A stretch of 5,933 nucleotides of DNA from Syntrophomonadaceae bacterium (lineage in GTDB: Bacteria; Bacillota; Syntrophomonadia; Syntrophomonadales; Syntrophomonadaceae): contig JAQUGU010000007.1 of assembly GCA_028683995.1 (NCBI GenBank), positions 12,304-18,236 on the forward strand, written 5' to 3'. The translations under genes and the position numbers were made by a program. The notes under the pieces were generated by a model. It was given only the letters and a program-made list of their open reading frames with translations, was not told the DNA's origin and searched no databases. Below are positions 1-4,703 of this stretch, in pieces (within the stretch, counting starts at the first letter, position 1; every line of letters starts with the position of its first letter).

Positions 1-55
1 GGCCATTTTTATCGGTGGTTGCGCGTACCCCGGTACTGCTAGTTTGTTCTGCCAT
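1..55 (-). CDS. possible start of a further gene overlapping the end of tagA (partial)
   Basis: An ATG at 53-55 opens a frame that stays open to the window edge for 18 codons. The translation begins MAEQTSSTGVRATTDKNG, a polar, Ser/Thr-rich stretch that I do not recognise. It would overlap the last 17 bases of the glycosyltransferase gene, including its stop at 39-41, which is a common arrangement for translationally coupled genes in one operon. There is no convincing Shine-Dalgarno sequence before the ATG (the preceding bases are AAAACAAAAGT), so the true start may lie beyond the window or the frame may be chance. No function can be assigned. Confidence 0.3.
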   Translation of the reverse strand, partial: MAEQTSSTGVRATTDKNG

Positions 56-791
56 ACTTTTGTTTTAAGACTGCCAGAACAAAGGCGGGCAGAGCCAGCT
101 GCCTTTTCCAACGTGACGGTTCTGTAAGCAGGCGGTAAAGCCATTCCAGGTTTAGCATAATGAAAAGCTTTGGCGCCCTTTTTTTTATCCCGGCGATAAC
201 ATCAAAACTTCCGCCTACACCTATACATACTGGTGCCTTGAGGGCATCGCGTTTCTGGTCTATCCAGTATTCCTGTTTAGGCGCCCCCAGGGCTGCTAAC
301 AATATATCTGGTGATTTTGAATTTATCTCCGCAATAATTTTCGGCTCATCCTGCTGAGAAAAATATCCGTGCCGGCTGCCACATACTTTCAGCCCGGGAT
401 AGCTCAGTTCCAACTTCTGGCCTGCCTTTGCCGCTACCCCGGGAGCAGCACCCAGCAAGTATAGCTTCCACCCCCGGGTTGCCCCTGCAGCACAGACCTC
501 ATGCAGCAAGTCTATACCGCTTACTCTTTCTTTCTGGGGATAACCCAAAACCCGAGCCGCCCAAACGGTTCCTATTCCATCTGCCGTTACCAGGCTGGCC
601 GAGTTAATTATTCTTTGTAATTCTATCTCCTTTTTAGTCTGATAAATAATTTCTGCATTAAGAGTAACAACCTGGTTACCATCCTGACCGTCCTTAACCA
701 ACTGCTCAACTATCTGCACTGCCTCGGCCATATTAAGCAAGTGTACTTTACACCCTAAAATACTGGCAGTGGCTATATCTTTAATTATCAT
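39..791 (-). CDS. tagA: WecG/TagA/CpsF family glycosyltransferase (GT26), probable N-acetylmannosaminyltransferase
   Basis: A 250-residue protein of the usual GT26 length. The family transfers ManNAc (or another aminosugar) from a UDP-sugar to undecaprenyl-diphosphate-GlcNAc at the cytoplasmic membrane face, which is the second step in wall teichoic acid or related linkage-unit synthesis. Visible landmarks are VTLNAE (Thr43, Asn45), TADGIGTVWAAR with the likely catalytic base Asp71, ERVSGIDLL with Arg89, the nucleotide-binding-type turn YLLGAAPG (111-118), LGAPKQE with Gln173, VGGSF and a C-terminal appendage NLEWLYRLLTEPSRWKRQ. Thr43, Asp71, Arg89, Gln173, Arg220, Arg227 and Arg230 all sit at a constant +6 offset from residues I recall as important in Thermoanaerobacter italicus TagA (Thr37, Asp65, Arg83, Gln167, Arg214, Arg221, Arg224). 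The basic tail probably binds the membrane. The start is the ATG at 789-791, although its Shine-Dalgarno is 15 nt away. A terminator separates it from flhO, so it is probably transcribed separately. The acceptor polymer is not known from sequence; a ManNAc, ManNAcA or other sugar donor is possible. Confidence 0.93.
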   Translation of the reverse strand: MIIKDIATASILGCKVHLLNMAEAVQIVEQLVKDGQDGNQVVTLNAEIIYQTKKEIELQRIINSASLVTADGIGTVWAARVLGYPQKERVSGIDLLHEVCAAGATRGWKLYLLGAAPGVAAKAGQKLELSYPGLKVCGSRHGYFSQQDEPKIIAEINSKSPDILLAALGAPKQEYWIDQKRDALKAPVCIGVGGSFDVIAGIKKRAPKLFIMLNLEWLYRLLTEPSRWKRQLALPAFVLAVLKQKYGRTN

Positions 792-806
792 ATTAGAAGA
801 TAAAAT

Positions 807-812
807 CCTCCT
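807..812 (-). promoter_or_regulatory. Shine-Dalgarno AGGAGG of tagA, unusually far from ATG
   Basis: On the minus strand AGGAGG lies 15 nt before the ATG at 791, against the usual 5-9 nt. The intervening codons ATT TTA TCT TCT AAT are in frame with tagA. The only possible closer in-frame initiation codon is the rare ATT directly abutting the motif. I keep the ATG because no ATG, GTG or TTG lies between. Confidence 0.55.
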
Positions 813-929
813 GGCTTAAATAATAGAATAAAAGAAATGCGCAGCGACCTCTTCCTTCTGCTAACAGCACCTATTTCCTTATTAATTCCCCGTACAATTC
901 GTTATTCCTGCCACAGGTTATTTGCAGAC

Positions 930-958
930 AAAAAAAATCCCGCCCTGCGGCGGGGGTT
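930..958 (-). terminator. intrinsic terminator downstream of flhO/flgG
   Basis: The arms CCCGCC (939-944) and GGCGGG (949-954) form a perfect 6-bp GC stem around a 4-nt loop. On the minus strand the stem is followed by a T-rich run (938-930, ATTTTTTT). It starts about 8 bases after the flhO stop codon (966-968). On the plus strand the same stem is followed by TTTTCTTT, so it could also work in that direction, but no plus-strand gene reads into it. Confidence 0.9.
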
Positions 959-965
959 TTCTTTA

Positions 966-1742
966 TTAAGATACGCTGCCTACCTGGTCAATGGCAACCT
1001 GGGTAGTTTCATCCTCGGCTTGGACAACTTTTTGCATGGATTCATAGGCCCTAACTACATTAATCAGTTCTACCATTTCTTTTACCGCATTAATATTAGA
1101 ATCTTCTGTGTATCCTTGTAATATACCGGGCCTTTCCAGGATAGTCCCGGCTTCCTCCTGTGCGGCCACAAGATTATCCCCCTGCCGTTCCAGGTACTGG
1201 GGATTCTCAAATCTAACCATTTTAAGCCGGGCTATGCTTTCACCATTTACCGAAATATTCCCCATTTCATCAATGCTGAACTCGCCTTCCAGGCTGATGG
1301 GTTGATCACCAGTATCCAGTACCGGGTACCCCTGATTAGTGGTTAAAATTCCCTCATTATTTATTTTAAATTGCCCGTTACGGGTATAGCGTTCCCCCTG
1401 CGGGGTTAAAACGGCAAAATAGCCATCACTATTTAGTGCCAGATCCGTAGCATTATCAGTTTTTCTTATATTGCCCATAGTAAAATCAGTGTATATCTTC
1501 TCAATCGCGGCCCCGGTTCCCAGTCCCCCTATTAGTTTAACCGGTACTGGTTGGTATTCGCCCTCGATATTCTTTTTAATTTCTCCCAGGCGGCTTATGA
1601 GCATATTTGGAAAAGCCTGGGCAACTGCTATCTGCTTTTTATAGCCACCAGTGTTTACATTGGCCAGGTTATTAGCCACGACATCCTGCCGGGCCATTTG
1701 CAGCATCATTCCTGCACCAGCTGTATATAAACCTTTAATCAA
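966..1742 (-). CDS. flhO: flagellar basal-body distal rod protein, FlgG/FlhO family
   Basis: A 258-residue axial protein of the flagellum that is exported through the flagellar type III apparatus and forms part of the rod crossing the envelope. The N-terminal rod signature is clear: GLYTAGAGM (4-12) and VANNLANVNTGGYKK (22-36). The middle segment TDFTMGNIRKTDNATDLAL (85-103) followed by NSDGYFAV is typical of FlgF/FlgG/FlhO proteins. The C-terminal coiled-coil element AVKEMVELINVVRAYESMQK (219-238) is also typical. Both termini are intact and the length is normal for FlgG (about 260). The start is the TTG at 1740-1742, because it places the first Met directly before IKGLYTAG as in homologues and has GGGGGAG 7 nt upstream. 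In B. subtilis mbl is followed by flhO and flhP; here only one copy is present and a terminator follows. FlgG or FlgF are equally valid names. Confidence 0.92.
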   Translation of the reverse strand: MIKGLYTAGAGMMLQMARQDVVANNLANVNTGGYKKQIAVAQAFPNMLISRLGEIKKNIEGEYQPVPVKLIGGLGTGAAIEKIYTDFTMGNIRKTDNATDLALNSDGYFAVLTPQGERYTRNGQFKINNEGILTTNQGYPVLDTGDQPISLEGEFSIDEMGNISVNGESIARLKMVRFENPQYLERQGDNLVAAQEEAGTILERPGILQGYTEDSNINAVKEMVELINVVRAYESMQKVVQAEDETTQVAIDQVGSVS

Positions 1743-1749
1743 AATTAAA

Positions 1750-1756
1750 CTCCCCC
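1750..1756 (-). promoter_or_regulatory. Shine-Dalgarno of flhO supporting a TTG start
   Basis: Minus-strand GGGGGAG lies 7 nt before the TTG at 1742. This near-ideal spacing, together with the family N-terminus, fixes the non-ATG start. Confidence 0.75.
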
Positions 1757-1786
1757 AAAATTCGATAATTCAAAATTATATTATAT

Positions 1787-1814
1787 ATATCGTTTTTCCT
1801 GAAGGAATCCTTTA
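1787..1814 (-). promoter_or_regulatory. candidate sigma-D (FliA-type) promoter of flhO
   Basis: On the minus strand TAAA (1814-1811) is followed, after 16 nt, by AACGATAT (1794-1787). The flagellar sigma-factor consensus is TAAA, about 15 nt, GCCGATAT, so the -35 matches fully and the -10 matches 6 of 8 positions. The -35 begins two bases after the mbl stop codon, leaving a leader of about 40 nt before the TTG start. In B. subtilis flhO is, as I recall, under SigD control, which supports the call. The region also holds TATAAT-like words, so a sigma-A promoter is possible, but I found no good -35 for it. Confidence 0.45.
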
Positions 1815-1816
1815 AT

Positions 1817-2851
1817 CTATAATACCCGCCGGGCACCTTTGTTGCGGGTGCGGCTTATAACCGACATTTCATTAAGAGCTTTGCCCGTCCCTACAGCCAC
1901 ACAACATATGGCCTCCTCAGCTATATGAACCGGTAGATTAGTTTCCTTGGATAAAAGTACATCCAGGCCATCCAGGAGTGAACCTCCGCCAGTCATAACT
2001 ATGCCGTTGTTGACAATATCAGCGGACAGCTCCGGAGGGGTAACCTCCAGGACTTTTTTAACTCCCTCAATTACGGCTTCCACCGGTTCCTGCATGGCTT
2101 CCCAGCTTTCTGCTGAAGTAATGGAAATAGTTTTCGGTAAACCGGTCAAAAGGTCACGTCCCCTTACCTCCATGGAGCGATTGCGGTTATCATCGGTAAC
2201 GTATGCTGTCCCTACCCTTATTTTTACTTCTTCAGCCGTGCGGTCACCTATCATCAGATTATATACCCGGCGGACATAGCGTATTATAGCTTCATCGAAC
2301 TTGTCCCCCCCGATTCGTAATGAATTATTACAAACCAGCCCTCCCAGGGAAAGGACTGCAATATCGGTAGTCCCACCACCAACATCCACCACCATATTAC
2401 CGGTAGCTTCGGAAATATTTATACCTGCGCCCAAGGCGGCAGCGAGGGGTTCTTCAATGATAAATGCTTGTCTGGCACCTGACGATATGGTTGCCTGGCG
2501 AACTGCACGTTCTTCTACATCAGTTGCACCAGTAGGTATACACACGATGACGCGGGGTTTGAAAAACAGCTTGTTGCCCATAATACTTCTAATAAAATAG
2601 CTTAGCATTTTTTCGGTAGTATCGTAATCAGCGATGACTCCTTCTTTTAAGGGACGAATGGCCACTATATGACCCGGTGTCCGACCCAGCATTTGCCGGG
2701 CTTCTTCCCCTACGGCTATAATCCTGCCGGTATTCTTATCTATGGCCACTACCGACGGTTCATGTAAGACAATTCCACTACCCTTCTTGAAAACTATTAC
2801 ACTGGCTGTTCCCAGATCTATGCCAATATCTTCCCCAAAAGCGAAACACAT
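1817..2851 (-). CDS. mbl: actin-like rod-shape protein, MreB/Mbl family
   Basis: A 344-residue bacterial actin that forms membrane-bound filaments directing lateral peptidoglycan synthesis with the elongation machinery. Nucleotide-site motifs appear in order: phosphate-1 DIGIDLGTASV (8-18), EPSVVAID (31-38), IRPLKEGVIADYD (65-77), the catalytic-glutamate region IIEEPLAAALGAG (131-143), phosphate-2 VVDVGGGTTDIAVLS (154-168), GGDKFDEAII (181-190), PPELSADI (272-279) and the adenosine motif IVMTGGGSLLDGL (284-296). The length fits MreB/Mbl (about 335-345). Location next to spoIIID and before flhO identifies it as the positional equivalent of B. subtilis mbl; sequence alone does not separate Mbl from MreB. 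The basic C-terminal tail (RTRNKGARRVL) may aid membrane contact. The ATG at 2849-2851 is the only standard in-frame start before the phosphate-1 motif, since an in-frame TAA lies at 2909-2911. Its Shine-Dalgarno abuts the ATG, which is unusual. Confidence 0.96.
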   Translation of the reverse strand: MCFAFGEDIGIDLGTASVIVFKKGSGIVLHEPSVVAIDKNTGRIIAVGEEARQMLGRTPGHIVAIRPLKEGVIADYDTTEKMLSYFIRSIMGNKLFFKPRVIVCIPTGATDVEERAVRQATISSGARQAFIIEEPLAAALGAGINISEATGNMVVDVGGGTTDIAVLSLGGLVCNNSLRIGGDKFDEAIIRYVRRVYNLMIGDRTAEEVKIRVGTAYVTDDNRNRSMEVRGRDLLTGLPKTISITSAESWEAMQEPVEAVIEGVKKVLEVTPPELSADIVNNGIVMTGGGSLLDGLDVLLSKETNLPVHIAEEAICCVAVGTGKALNEMSVISRTRNKGARRVL

Positions 2852-2869
2852 CCTCCTTAGGCCCCCTAA
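2852..2869 (-). promoter_or_regulatory. mbl ribosome-binding site: AAGGAGG abutting ATG, preceded by a small hairpin
   Basis: Minus-strand AAGGAGG (2858-2852) directly touches the ATG at 2851, leaving no spacer. Just upstream TTAGG (2869-2865), GGG and CCTAA (2861-2857) form a perfect 5-bp stem with a 3-nt loop whose 3' arm covers the first two bases of the Shine-Dalgarno. In the mRNA this would partly mask the site. Whether it tunes translation or a different start is used cannot be decided from sequence. Confidence 0.5.
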
Positions 2870-2914
2870 AAAGTATTTAAGCTGTAACCTAATTTTACCT
2901 TTTGCTTTTTATTA

Positions 2915-2944
2915 ATTATACCTTAAGCTCAACTAAAGTGTGCA
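2915..2944 (-). promoter_or_regulatory. candidate sigma-A promoter of mbl
   Basis: A perfect -10 TATAAT (2920-2915, minus strand) lies in the spoIIID-mbl gap. A -35-like TGCACA (2944-2939, 4 of 6 matches to TTGACA) stands 18 nt upstream. The alternative reading, TTGCAC (2945-2940), gives a 19-nt spacer. Transcription would start near 2908, giving a leader of about 57 nt. This would let vegetative cells make Mbl independently of the sporulation-driven spoIIID transcript. Confidence 0.5.
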
Positions 2945-2950
2945 ATTTTC

Positions 2951-3238
2951 TTAGGAGCCGGCAATGTTATTAGCAATCGATTCTACCTGGTGATAGGCGG
3001 CATATTTCTGGCGGGTTGCTTCCCCTCCCCTTATATGTCTTTCCGCTTTGTTCTTTTCCAGGATTGATTTTACTTCCTGAGCCAGTTTTTCATCAATTCT
3101 GGGTAACCTCTCGGCCACATCCTTGTGTACGGTACTTTTGCTGATACCAAATACTACGGCTGTCTGCCTTACCGTATCCGATGTATTTAATATATGCTGG
3201 GCAACTTTTACTGCCCTTTTTCTAATATAATTCTGCAA
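2951..3238 (-). CDS. spoIIID: mother-cell sporulation transcription factor SpoIIID
   Basis: A 95-residue DNA-binding protein, close to the 93 residues of B. subtilis SpoIIID. It acts in the mother cell after engulfment begins, repressing or activating many sigma-E genes and helping to switch on sigma-K. The whole protein matches the family: YIRKRAVKVAQHIL (4-17); the helix-turn-helix VRQTAVVFGISKSTVHKD (23-40) with the hallmark SKSTVHKD recognition helix; ERLPRIDEKLAQEVKSIL; and the second DNA-contacting basic region ERHIRGGEATRQKY (66-79). The C-terminal tail is variable, as usual. The start must be the TTG at 3236-3238: an in-frame TGA lies only one codon further upstream (3242-3244), no internal Met precedes the HTH, and GGGGGAGG stands 7 nt before the TTG. 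No clear sigma-E promoter was found in its leader. Confidence 0.97.
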   Translation of the reverse strand: MQNYIRKRAVKVAQHILNTSDTVRQTAVVFGISKSTVHKDVAERLPRIDEKLAQEVKSILEKNKAERHIRGGEATRQKYAAYHQVESIANNIAGS

Positions 3239-3461
3239 TCCTCACCCTCCCCCGCATTGTTTATATAAATCTATATTCAAGGGGAAGGTGGTTTAACACC
3301 ATTTTGCATAAACCTTAACAAGTGAGGGGTAGGGGTAAGACACACAACCAGGTACGAAAATTTGCCATAAAGTTAGGAACGAGAACAGCAGAATATCTCA
3401 CTCTAATTAATTATGAGTTGGTCGTTGTTTACAAGAAATTTTGTTAGTACATATTTTCTCA
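3239..3461 (-). other. spoIID-spoIIID gap and spoIIID leader, no gene found
   Basis: This 223-bp stretch occupies the place of spoIIQ in B. subtilis but holds no ORF resembling an M23 peptidase. Next to spoIIID it contains the Shine-Dalgarno GGGGGAGG (3253-3246). Further upstream are two overlapping, mutually exclusive inverted repeats: GGTG/CACC (3287-3290 and 3297-3300) and GGTTTA/TAAACC (3290-3295 and 3309-3314). There is also a tandem hexamer GGGGTA twice on the plus strand (3326-3337). An AT palindrome TAATTAATTA lies near 3405. None of these is a recognisable terminator or known riboswitch. Confidence 0.5.
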
Positions 3462-4400
3462 TCAATATTTAAGCTGGCTGAATTCTATATGATTGTAATA
3501 ATGCTTAAGGATTTGGTGGTAGGTTTTTCCTGAGAGGGCCATACCATTGGCACCATATTGACATAACCCCAGGCCATGGCCATAGCCCCGGCTTTCAATT
3601 TCCACCCGGCCTTCATTTATCTTAAAATCACACCAGGTGGAAGGCAATCCCAGAATATGGCGCAGCTGCTCACCGGATAATTCTCTATCATTTATTTTTA
3701 CCTTTTTGACCCGCCCGCTGGGAGTGTTTTCTCTTACCTGAACCTGGGGTTGGCGGCCATTATTTACCCCCAGTGAATTTGTAAACTCCTGTACCGAAAA
3801 TACCTGCACATTTTCGTAGTGGCGCGATTGTTTGCAGTAATGGCATTTTACCGATTGCAGATAGGGTACGTCCTTTCCCCATATACTGACAGCGCTTTCG
3901 GTTCGTCCCCCACAAGTAGAATGATAGAGAGCATCAATAGGTTGATCATCGTAAATCATAATTTCCCCCCGGGTCTGCCCTACCGCCTCTCTCACTTTTT
4001 TATACAAGCCTTTATACCCGGGGTGACGGCGGTAAAATTCTTCTTTGCTTATATAAGCCTGACATGAATTGATATCATCGGATAGGTTAGCCCCATCGGG
4101 ATATTTTTTATTCTTCAGAAGCTTGCAAAAGGCGTAAGTTCTGGCACAAACTGCCTGTGCCTTCAAGGCTTCAATCTCAAATGAGGCCGGCATTTCCGCC
4201 GCTACGGTGCCGACAATATAATCTTCCAACAGCAATTCGATTGTTTTTTTTTCTTGATTTAAATATAGTTTAATACAGGGTTCTTTATAATTAATTTGAG
4301 GTTCAGGAGCTTTATTTTTATGCACAAAAAAAATGGGTATTAATATTAATACCATTACAGCTATGGCTATTCCAATTAACTTAATTTTTCTTTGTTTCAT
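3462..4400 (-). CDS. spoIID: stage II sporulation protein D, septal peptidoglycan lytic transglycosylase
   Basis: A 312-residue membrane-anchored protein that works in the mother cell with SpoIIP and SpoIIM (DMP machine) to degrade septal peptidoglycan during engulfment; SpoIID cleaves glycan strands freed of stem peptides. After a basic start (MKQRKIK) comes one transmembrane helix at about 8-26, then an extracytoplasmic domain. Family motifs are VAAEMPASFEIEALKAQAV (66-84) with the presumed catalytic Glu69, ARTYA, YHSTCGGRTESA (159-170), PYLQSV, and the C-terminal GYGHGLGLCQYGANGMA (272-288). His160, Cys163 and the CHYC pair Cys186/Cys189 could form a metal site like the zinc site reported for Clostridioides difficile SpoIID; B. 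subtilis lacks such cysteines, as I recall it. The ATG at 4398-4400 keeps the full basic-plus-helix anchor, but no Shine-Dalgarno precedes it. An internal Met16 would shorten the anchor. Confidence 0.96.
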   Translation of the reverse strand: MKQRKIKLIGIAIAVMVLILIPIFFVHKNKAPEPQINYKEPCIKLYLNQEKKTIELLLEDYIVGTVAAEMPASFEIEALKAQAVCARTYAFCKLLKNKKYPDGANLSDDINSCQAYISKEEFYRRHPGYKGLYKKVREAVGQTRGEIMIYDDQPIDALYHSTCGGRTESAVSIWGKDVPYLQSVKCHYCKQSRHYENVQVFSVQEFTNSLGVNNGRQPQVQVRENTPSGRVKKVKINDRELSGEQLRHILGLPSTWCDFKINEGRVEIESRGYGHGLGLCQYGANGMALSGKTYHQILKHYYNHIEFSQLKY

Positions 4401-4406
4401 GCTTTA

Positions 4407-4434
4407 AATATATGATTTACAAAAAGTGATATGC
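4407..4434 (-). promoter_or_regulatory. candidate sigma-E promoter immediately upstream of spoIID
   Basis: Minus-strand GCATATC (4434-4428) matches the sigma-E -35 consensus KMATATT at 6 of 7 positions. After 13 nt, CATATATT (4414-4407) matches the -10 consensus CATACAMT at 6 of 8. spoIID belongs to the sigma-E regulon in B. subtilis. The -10 ends only 6 nt before the ATG, so a transcript from it would begin at or next to the start codon. Because the region is AT-rich, chance resemblance is possible. Confidence 0.4.
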
Positions 4435-4499
4435 CATTAGCTTAAATAATTAGACGCCATCGGGCACACGGATGCTTCCTATCGGTCACTATTAAGGGA

Positions 4500-4516
4500 G
4501 CAGATTAACGCAGATT
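4500..4516. repeat. direct repeat GCAGATT-AAC-GCAGATT
   Basis: Two perfect 7-bp copies lie at 4500-4506 and 4510-4516, with a 10-bp period. On the minus strand this reads AATCTGCGTTAATCTGC, a phrase I associate with extragenic sequence around GxxExxY-family genes in many bacteria; that association is from memory. Confidence 0.7.
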
Positions 4517-4549
4517 GAAAAACGTCAAAATAAATATAAATACGGAGTA

Positions 4550-4567
4550 TTTCAACGATTTCAACGA
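4550..4567. repeat. tandem repeat of TTTCAACGA, two copies
   Basis: Perfect 9-bp tandem duplication (4550-4558 and 4559-4567), followed by a T that would begin a third copy. It lies between the other two repeat groups of the same gap. Confidence 0.75.
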
Positions 4568-4661
4568 TAATTATTAATTAAAAGCACTAGTTTTTAACCG
4601 CTTATTCAGTAGTTTGCATTCAAATAAGGGTTTTTGCGGTGGCATCAATCTTTCAAAAAAC

Positions 4662-4699
4662 TTCAGTGTAATTCATAATAGCTCAGTGTATTCAGTGTC
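4662..4699. repeat. three copies of TCAGTGT
   Basis: TCAGTGT occurs at 4663-4669, 4683-4689 and 4692-4698. The last two have a 9-bp period (CTCAGTGTATTCAGTGTC). The final copy ends about 5 bases from the murA stop codon at 4704-4706. Minus-strand reading: GACACTGAATACACTGAG. Confidence 0.75.
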
Positions 4700-4703
4700 T
4701 ACT

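Larger units (their letters stand above)
4401..4703. other. murA-spoIID intergenic region, gene-free, with several short direct repeats
   Basis: No plausible gene occupies these 303 bases on either strand. The side nearest spoIID holds the candidate sigma-E promoter. A locally GC-richer patch (about 4452-4489) contains the short inverted words CATC/GATG. The rest is AT-rich and carries three groups of short directly repeated words spaced mostly 9-10 bp apart (annotated separately). There is no evident intrinsic terminator after the murA stop. The composition and word repeats differ from the neighbouring genes and suggest a decayed or inserted extragenic element. Confidence 0.6.

Noticed and set aside
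26..37. GTACC-CC-GGTAC inverted repeat near the end of tagA
   Set aside because: Five-base arms around a 2-nt loop within or next to coding sequence, without a T-run; not a usable terminator or site.
837..1121. Plus-strand open frame of 94 codons across the terminator and the end of flhO
   Set aside because: It runs through the terminator hairpin and antisense to the conserved FlhO C-terminus, and shows no family features.
1764..1780. ATAATT/AATTAT inverted repeat in the flhO leader as an operator
   Set aside because: Six A-T pairs in a very AT-rich leader are readily expected by chance.
1947..2600. Two plus-strand open frames (110 and 99 codons) opposite mbl
   Set aside because: They are antisense shadows of the conserved actin-fold gene, with low-complexity Pro/Ser/Thr products and no ribosome-binding sites of note.
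4578..4597. TTAAAA/TTTTAA inverted repeat as a murA terminator
   Set aside because: The stem is only A-T pairs with an 8-nt loop and lies more than 100 bp from the murA stop; it lacks the GC stem of an intrinsic terminator.
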